From: Edaphobacillus lindanitolerans
GTDB lineage: Bacteria > Bacillota > Bacilli > Bacillales_A > Planococcaceae
DNA: 64,000 nt
Reading direction: 5' to 3'
NCBI RefSeq assembly: GCF_900156305.1
Contig: NZ_FTPL01000001.1
Location: forward strand, 248,001-312,000
The position numbers and the translations under genes are program-made. How positions within the stretch are numbered: position 1 is the stretch's first letter; every line of letters begins with the position of its first letter. Below the pieces are notes generated by a model. It made no database searches. It was not told the origin of the DNA and saw only the letters and a list, made by a program, of their open reading frames with translations. Shown in pieces: positions 59,602-64,000 of the stretch.

Positions 59602-59814
59602 TTATTCGAATGTCAGGATCACGTCGCCCTCGTTGACGAAGTCGCCCACGTCCACCCGCACTTCCTTAACCTTGCCGCCTTTTTCCGCTTCAACCGGGAT
59701 TTCCATCTTCATTGATTCGAGGACGATGACCGCCTGGCCCTGTGCCACTTCGTCTCCCGCCGTCACGTCTACGGTGAACACCGTTCCGGCCATCGTGGAT
59801 TTCAATTCGTTCAT
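59602..59814 (-). CDS. biotin carboxyl carrier protein (YngHB-like)
   Basis: A 70-residue biotinyl domain. The biotin Lys is Lys36 in ESMKMEIPVEA; the usual first Ala of AMKM is Ser. The small size matches free-standing carriers such as YngHB. The ATG at 59814 overlaps the accC-like stop by ATGA and has AAAGGAGG. Confidence 0.92.
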   Translation of the reverse strand: MNELKSTMAGTVFTVDVTAGDEVAQGQAVIVLESMKMEIPVEAEKGGKVKEVRVDVGDFVNEGDVILTFE

Positions 59815-61169
59815 TTGATTTCCTCCTTTTCGGTCTCTTTCCATTTGTCCAGCACATTCGTAGCGTAATCACCGGCCCGGAACAATTCCGAGGCGGTGAA
59901 CCGGGCGAACAGCGGAAGGTTCGTCTTGGGGCCCTCCGCAGAAGCTTCCGCAAAGAAAGCCTCCGACCTTCTGATTGCCTCTTCCCGGCTGTCTCCCGTG
60001 ATGATCACTTTCGCGATCATCGGATCATAATACGGCGTCACCGAATCCCCCTCGGCGTAACCGGCATCGATCCTTACCCCTTTGCCTTCGGGCAGCCTGA
60101 GCGAAGCGATCTTGCCAGGAGACGGGAGGAATCTGTCGGGATCCTCCGCATAGATCCTGTATTCAATCGCATGCCCCGTTGTGCTGATCTTCTGCTGCTC
60201 TTTCACCGGGAGCGGTTCGCCGGATGCGATGCGGAGCTGCCATTCGACGAGGTCAAGTCCGGTCACTTCTTCCGTCACCGGGTGCTCCACCTGCAGGCGG
60301 GTGTTCATCTCGAGGAAGTAAAACTCATGGTCCGGCCCCACGATGAACTCGACCGTTCCGGCATTCGTATAGCCGACGGCCCTGCCGGCTTCCACGGCGG
60401 CCTTGAGCAGCCGCTCGCGCGCGGCGTCGGGGAAGCACGGAGAAGGGGATTCCTCGATCACTTTCTGATTCCTGCGCTGCACCGAGCAGTTGCGTTCGAA
60501 CAGATGGACGATGTTCCCCTCTTCATCGCCGAAAATCTGTGCTTCGATATGGCGGGCATCATCGATGAACTTCTCCAGGAACACGCGGTCATCGCCGAAG
60601 TAGGATTTGGCCCGTTTTTTGACCGACTCGAAGTTCCGACTGAGCGCTTGCTCACTTTCGCAGCGGATCATGCCGATGCCGCCCCCTCCGGCGCTCGCCT
60701 TCATCATGACCGGATAGCCGATCTTCTCTGCAGCCTCCAGCGCTTCCTCAAGCGACGAGACCCCCTCGTCCGTGCCCGGGACGACCGGGACACCCGCTTT
60801 GATCATCGTCTTCCTCGATGCGATCTTATCCCCCATTTTCTCGATCACATCGGGTTTGGGCCCGATGAAGGCCAGTCCGGCTTCTGAGACCTTGCGGGCA
60901 AATTCCGCGTTCTCGGACAGCAGCCCGTAGCCCGGATGGATGGCGTCCGCCCCTTCCTTCAAAGCAAGCGCGATGATCTCGTCCCCTTTGAGGTAGGACT
61001 GCGGAACAGGTCCGGGACCGATGAGGAACGCCTCGTCGGCTTCTTTCGTGAATGGCAGTCCGGCGTCCGCCTCCGAGTGGACGGCGATTGTCCGGATGCC
61101 GAGCCTTTTGCACGTCCGGATGATCCGGGATGCGATTTCGCCGCGGTTTGCGATCAATATCTTCTCCAT
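59811..61169 (-). CDS. biotin carboxylase subunit (AccC/YngH-like)
   Basis: A 452-residue ATP-grasp enzyme that carboxylates carrier-bound biotin. Motifs are KILIANRGEIASRI, HPGYGLLSENAEFA, KASAGGGGIGM, ERNCSVQRRNQKVIEE and EMNTRLQVEHPVTE. It lies with its own carrier and carboxyltransferase, so it is probably the second biotin carboxylase of the genome, not the fatty-acid one. A cre site covers its promoter. Confidence 0.92.
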   Translation of the reverse strand: MEKILIANRGEIASRIIRTCKRLGIRTIAVHSEADAGLPFTKEADEAFLIGPGPVPQSYLKGDEIIALALKEGADAIHPGYGLLSENAEFARKVSEAGLAFIGPKPDVIEKMGDKIASRKTMIKAGVPVVPGTDEGVSSLEEALEAAEKIGYPVMMKASAGGGGIGMIRCESEQALSRNFESVKKRAKSYFGDDRVFLEKFIDDARHIEAQIFGDEEGNIVHLFERNCSVQRRNQKVIEESPSPCFPDAARERLLKAAVEAGRAVGYTNAGTVEFIVGPDHEFYFLEMNTRLQVEHPVTEEVTGLDLVEWQLRIASGEPLPVKEQQKISTTGHAIEYRIYAEDPDRFLPSPGKIASLRLPEGKGVRIDAGYAEGDSVTPYYDPMIAKVIITGDSREEAIRRSEAFFAEASAEGPKTNLPLFARFTASELFRAGDYATNVLDKWKETEKEEIK

Positions 61170-61214
61170 GCGGTTCCCCTCCGTGTAACAAAATTTGACC
61201 CCTTTCCCTATTAG

Positions 61215-61242
61215 TCTATATGAAGATTGAAACCGTTTTCAA
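61215..61242 (-). promoter_or_regulatory. sigma-A promoter of the carboxylase operon with a CcpA cre site
   Basis: TTGAAA (61237-61242) and TATAGA (61215-61220), 16 bp apart. The palindrome TTGAAAACGGTTTCAA (61227-61242) contains TGAAAACGGTTTCA, a full match to the cre consensus TGWAANCGNTNWCA, overlapping the -35. CcpA should repress the operon on glucose. Confidence 0.75.
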
Positions 61243-61349
61243 GTGCGGGGCGAAAAAAGACGCGGAAACAGGCCGTGAAGAAGGGGAATCCGTTCTTCCG
61301 GCCTCTTCAAGCCAATGATCCGCGCAGAGCGGGTCGGCCCCGCCCGGGC

Positions 61350-61736
61350 TCAAGATTCTTTTTTCTCAATGAACGTGACTCCCTTTGACAGCCAGGCAAG
61401 CAGCCTGTGATGCTCCCTTGCGAGCAGTTCATGCTCTTTCTTGAGTGCAAGATAAGATTCCGACAGTTCATCAAAACCGGTCATCGCCTGCTTCAGATGA
61501 GATTTCAGGTGATGCTCGGGCTTTTTCCTGGCGGCTTCGAGCTCGCCTTCATAATACCTGCGCAGATTTTTGTTCCAGCGGAAGCCGCATGCCTGTTTCG
61601 TCCGGCCCAGCTTCCCTGCCGCATCTTCGAATGCCTCCAGCTGGGTGCCGCCGTTCCTGACGGATGCGATCACCGTCTCCGCGAGAACCCGGTCATCTTC
61701 CGCCGTCCATCTGTCTTTTCGTGTGTTCCCCGTCAC
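61350..61736 (-). CDS. gerR: RsfA-family sporulation regulator (GerR/YlbO-like)
   Basis: A 128-residue protein. The N-terminal Myb/SANT-like fold DRWTAEDDRVLAETV...AAGKLGRTKQACGFRWN and a C-terminal coiled coil (about 65-115) are typical of RsfA, YlbO (GerR) and relatives. The ylbN-rpmF-ylbO order supports GerR, a regulator of sigma-E genes; rsfA itself would lie elsewhere. A sigma-E-like promoter precedes it. Confidence 0.82.
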   Translation of the reverse strand: MTGNTRKDRWTAEDDRVLAETVIASVRNGGTQLEAFEDAAGKLGRTKQACGFRWNKNLRRYYEGELEAARKKPEHHLKSHLKQAMTGFDELSESYLALKKEHELLAREHHRLLAWLSKGVTFIEKKES

Positions 61737-61757
61737 TCTACCACCCCCGTTTTGAAA

Positions 61758-61786
61758 ACTATATGCGGAGCGCGGGGGAAATAGAC
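61758..61786 (-). promoter_or_regulatory. sigma-E-like promoter of gerR
   Basis: GTCTATT (61780-61786) and CATATAGT (61758-61765), 14 bp apart, compare with sigma-E GHATATT-N14-CATACAnT (6/7 and 7/8). It occupies the 51-bp gap before gerR. Confidence 0.6.
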
Positions 61787-61787
61787 T

Positions 61788-62549
61788 TCATTTTTTCTTG
61801 TTCAGGAACCGGTCAACCGCCTCGTGGTGTGCATCCGCGGCCCAAAGCCGCGCACATTCGGCCACTTCTTCCCGGATCATCGATTCAAGGCCCAGGGCAT
61901 CCCATTTCCGGACTGCCGCCTGCTTATATGCACGGAGCACGGTAGGGTGGATGGCACCGAGCCGTTCTGTGAAGCGGTTGAGCGCAGCTTCGGGGTCCCC
62001 GTCAAACGTTTCGGTCGCCCAGCCGGTTTCCAGAAGCGCCTGGGCTGTGTGCACTTTTGACTCTGTCAGCATGCGGAGCGCCCCTGCATGGTTCCCCGTC
62101 TTCACGAACAGGTGGGAGGCCCCTCCCCAACCGGTCGTAATGGCGAGCGTCCCTTGTATGTAACCGCAACGGGCGGTATTCCGCACAAGCCGGTAATCAC
62201 AGGCCGTTGCGATTTCGCAGCCGCCGCCCACCGCGTGTCCGTTGACGAGCGCGATGACCGGCATCGGAAGCCGGCTCATCCGCAAGAGGATATCCGCCAT
62301 CTTGCCGAGCATCGGTGCCGCTTCCTCTGCCGTCTTCAGCAGATGGAATTCCGACAGATCCCCTCCGGAGCAGAAAGCGGCGTCCCCCGCACCCGTCACG
62401 GCAAAGAACCGGAGCGTCCCGTCGCTTGCCGCAAGATCGACGGCTGCAGACAACGCTTCCATTAATTCATCGTTAACCGCATTCCGCTTTTCCTGCCGGT
62501 CGATCGTAAATACCGCTCCGCCCCCCACATGTTCAACATGATGCACCAT
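61788..62549 (-). CDS. crotonase-family protein, resembling ethylmalonyl-CoA decarboxylase
   Basis: A 253-residue enoyl-CoA hydratase/isomerase-fold protein. The oxyanion block GGGCEIATACDYRL keeps the first Glu; the second catalytic Glu of true hydratases is replaced (CGYIQGTLAITTGWGG). The layout GGG-E-TTACDFRL ... GxxxSWGG ... LW is like ECHDC1, an ethylmalonyl/methylmalonyl-CoA decarboxylase. Hydratase activity is therefore doubtful. AAGGGGG precedes the ATG. Confidence 0.75.
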   Translation of the reverse strand: MVHHVEHVGGGAVFTIDRQEKRNAVNDELMEALSAAVDLAASDGTLRFFAVTGAGDAAFCSGGDLSEFHLLKTAEEAAPMLGKMADILLRMSRLPMPVIALVNGHAVGGGCEIATACDYRLVRNTARCGYIQGTLAITTGWGGASHLFVKTGNHAGALRMLTESKVHTAQALLETGWATETFDGDPEAALNRFTERLGAIHPTVLRAYKQAAVRKWDALGLESMIREEVAECARLWAADAHHEAVDRFLNKKK

Positions 62550-62589
62550 CCCTGCAATCCCCCTTCTGTTTTCTTCTGAAAAACGGAAA

Positions 62590-62624
62590 AAGGCAACCTC
62601 GGCCTCATGGGCCCGGTCGCCTTT
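62590..62624 (-). terminator. terminator of rpmF
   Basis: AAAGGCGACC...GGTTGCCTTT with an inner GGCC pairing is followed by TTCCG on the minus strand, 13 bp after rpmF. Confidence 0.75.
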
Positions 62625-62636
62625 GCAGCGTCGGAA

Positions 62637-62810
62637 TTATTCGCCGACGACTTGTTTCCCTTTGTAATGTCCGCATTCTTTGCAAACACGGTGAGCGAGT
62701 TTCGGTTCACCGCAGTTATCGCAAGCAACCATGCCTGGCACCTGGAGCTTGAAGTGAGTGCGGCGTTGGCGCTTGGCCGTTTTGGATGTTCTTCTTTTCG
62801 GTACTGCCAT
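62637..62810 (-). CDS. rpmF: 50S ribosomal protein bL32
   Basis: A 57-residue ribosomal protein. [20 protein letters not shown] and the zinc pairs CDNC and CKEC are typical of the zinc-binding form. The ATG at 62810 has AAGGAGG at 8 bases. It is cotranscribed with ylbN as in most bacteria. Confidence 0.96.
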   Translation of the reverse strand: MAVPKRRTSKTAKRQRRTHFKLQVPGMVACDNCGEPKLAHRVCKECGHYKGKQVVGE

Positions 62811-62831
62811 GCGGGGCACCTCCTTACGGTT

Positions 62832-63371
62832 CTATTCGTCTTCCGATTCATCTTCGGACCGGCCGAGTAAATCTGCCAGCCCTGCGAGTCTCGGATCAAC
62901 TTTCGGTTTTTCTTCTTCACGCTTGGCGGTGAATTCCTCTTCGGAAGAGAAGGCCCAGCCTTTCCCTTCCATCGGTTTGGCCGCCTCATCAGAAAGGATC
63001 TGAATCGGTACTTCCAGCAGGACGAGTTCCTCAAAGACAGGTGTCGGATCGACGACTTCCCCGGTCACTTCATGGACCGAGTCGTCATCGGACGCCACGT
63101 AGCCTTCCCAGACAAACTGCTCGTCCGTCTCGATCTCGAACGGGAAGTCGATGTCTTCCCAGGTTCTGGACTCGGGAAGCGTCATCGTCCCTTCGAGCCG
63201 GAATCGGCAAGTCATGCTGCCGGAGCCGACTGAACAGGAACCCGTCACCCTGACCGGGGAGATCCCGCGGATTTCAGGGTTCCGCTCTTTGACCGCAGAC
63301 AGATCGGCTGTACCGTCTATCTGCATCCCACCCTGCCGGTGTTTCAGCAATTGCCGGATGGTCCATTTCAT
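62832..63371 (-). CDS. ylbN: YceD-family (DUF177) protein
   Basis: A 179-residue protein of the family encoded with rpmF and linked to 23S rRNA accumulation. The core has VTGSCSVGSGSMTCRFRLEG, then VDPTPVFEELVLLEVPIQIL and an acidic end. The order tmcAL-ylbN-rpmF matches B. subtilis. Confidence 0.9.
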   Translation of the reverse strand: MKWTIRQLLKHRQGGMQIDGTADLSAVKERNPEIRGISPVRVTGSCSVGSGSMTCRFRLEGTMTLPESRTWEDIDFPFEIETDEQFVWEGYVASDDDSVHEVTGEVVDPTPVFEELVLLEVPIQILSDEAAKPMEGKGWAFSSEEEFTAKREEEKPKVDPRLAGLADLLGRSEDESEDE

Positions 63372-63399
63372 CAGGAATCACCTCAAGACAACAAAGTAG

Positions 63400-63428
63400 A
63401 TTATATAATGCCCAAAATACGATGTCAA
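63400..63428 (-). promoter_or_regulatory. consensus sigma-A promoter of ylbN-rpmF
   Basis: TTGACA (63423-63428) and TATAAT (63400-63405) with a 17-bp spacer: a perfect match. Confidence 0.95.
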
Positions 63429-63484
63429 GATATTTTCTTGTCACCCGCCGGCAACGGCCGCTGGGTTTTTCCCGTACTGAACGC

Positions 63485-63490
63485 TATAAT
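63485..63490 (+). promoter_or_regulatory. -10 box for tmcAL
   Basis: TATAAT about 30 bp before the tmcAL start. The region at the -35 position (TGGGTT) is weak. Confidence 0.5.
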
Positions 63491-63521
63491 ACGTCTATAT
63501 TGTATCAAAGGAGTGGGGCAC

Positions 63522-64000
63522 ATGAAAGCTGCAGGCGTCGTGGTCGAATATAATCCTCTTCACAACGGCCATGTCCACCATCTGCGGGAGACCCGGAAGG
63601 CAACCGGAGCCGATGTCATCATCGCCGCCATGAGCGGGAATTTCCTGCAGCGGGGGGAACCCGCCTTTCTCGGCAAGTGGGAACGGGCGGAATTGGCGCT
63701 TCGATCAGGCGCCGATCTCGTCTTTGAACTGCCGTACCGGTTCGCTACGGCCCAGGCGTCCGAGTTTGCGGAAGGGGCCGTTACCATTTTATCGGCTGCC
63801 GGCTGCAGCTCGTTCTGTTTTGGATCCGAAGACGGGGACATCCTCGCCTTTGAACAGGCAGCGGACCTGATCGGAAAGCACCGGGACCGCTACGAATCGG
63901 ACGTCCGGCGCCTTGTCCGCACCGGCATGAGCTATCCGGCTGCGCTCAGCGGGGCCTATTCCGCACTGCCGCAGCCGGACGGGGTGCCTGCCGCCGACCT
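63522..64000 (+). CDS. tmcAL: tRNA-Met cytidine acetate ligase TmcAL (5' part)
   Basis: The first 159 codons of YlbM/TmcAL, which acetylates C34 of elongator tRNA-Met. The nucleotidyltransferase motif AAGVVVEYNPLHNGHVHHL and the MSGNFLQRGEPA block are clear. AAAGGAG precedes the ATG. The frame is open at the window edge, so the gene is cut by it, not broken. Confidence 0.93.
   Translation, partial: MKAAGVVVEYNPLHNGHVHHLRETRKATGADVIIAAMSGNFLQRGEPAFLGKWERAELALRSGADLVFELPYRFATAQASEFAEGAVTILSAAGCSSFCFGSEDGDILAFEQAADLIGKHRDRYESDVRRLVRTGMSYPAALSGAYSALPQPDGVPAAD

Overview
The window is G+C-rich Bacillota DNA (about 58-60% by eye) from a spore-forming member of Bacillales. Protein sequences and gene order resemble the Planococcaceae side of the group; the genus cannot be fixed from the sequence. 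The B. subtilis rpmB-thiN-rsgA-priA, pyr, ileS-divIVA, sigE/sigG, dcw and ylbM-ylbO blocks occur in recognisable order, almost all on the minus strand. No mobile element, CRISPR array, rRNA or tRNA gene was seen.

Layout from left to right. 1-5.6 kb: rpmB (+) converging on a tailed spoVM, then thiN, rpe, rsgA and the PASTA kinase/phosphatase pair prkC-prpC. 5.6-13 kb: rsmB, fmt, def, priA, coaBC, rpoZ, gmk, with many ATGA stop/start overlaps. 13-18.5 kb: rqcH (+), an erythromycin-esterase-family gene, a CotA-like multicopper oxidase with a long basic tail, and a broken O-methyltransferase fragment. 18.5-30.2 kb: the pyr operon, transcribed pyrR-pyrP-pyrB-pyrC-carA-carB-pyrK-pyrD-pyrF-pyrE, with two PyrR attenuators. 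30.2-36.8 kb: rluD, lspA, T-box-controlled ileS, divIVA, ylmH, ylmG. 36.8-43.6 kb: sepF, ylmE, ylmC, sigG, sigE, spoIIGA, ftsZ, ftsA. 43.7-54.2 kb: divIB, spoVE, murD, mraY, spoVD, pbpB, ftsL, rsmH, mraZ, without murE, murG or murB. 54.7-64 kb: bshC, a DUF3397-like gene, panE, a three-gene biotin-dependent acyl-CoA carboxylase operon, a gerR-like regulator, a crotonase-fold protein, rpmF, ylbN and the 5' part of tmcAL (ylbM).

The genes link translation, pyrimidine synthesis, division and peptidoglycan synthesis to sporulation. The regulatory DNA is unusually readable. I find a Spo0A-type promoter with a 22-bp spacer before spoIIGA, a sigma-H promoter before ftsA, sigma-E-like promoters before spoVD and gerR, a sigma-F-like promoter before sigG, three MraZ boxes at 10-bp spacing before mraZ, a CcpA cre site on the carboxylase promoter, and several consensus sigma-A promoters.

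The least explained items are the Lys/Arg-rich extension of SpoVM, a four-way-junction RNA candidate before panE, a 20-bp-period repeat array between ileS and lspA, and a crotonase-like protein lacking a catalytic Glu close to the acyl-CoA carboxylase. No wholly new multigene system was evident.
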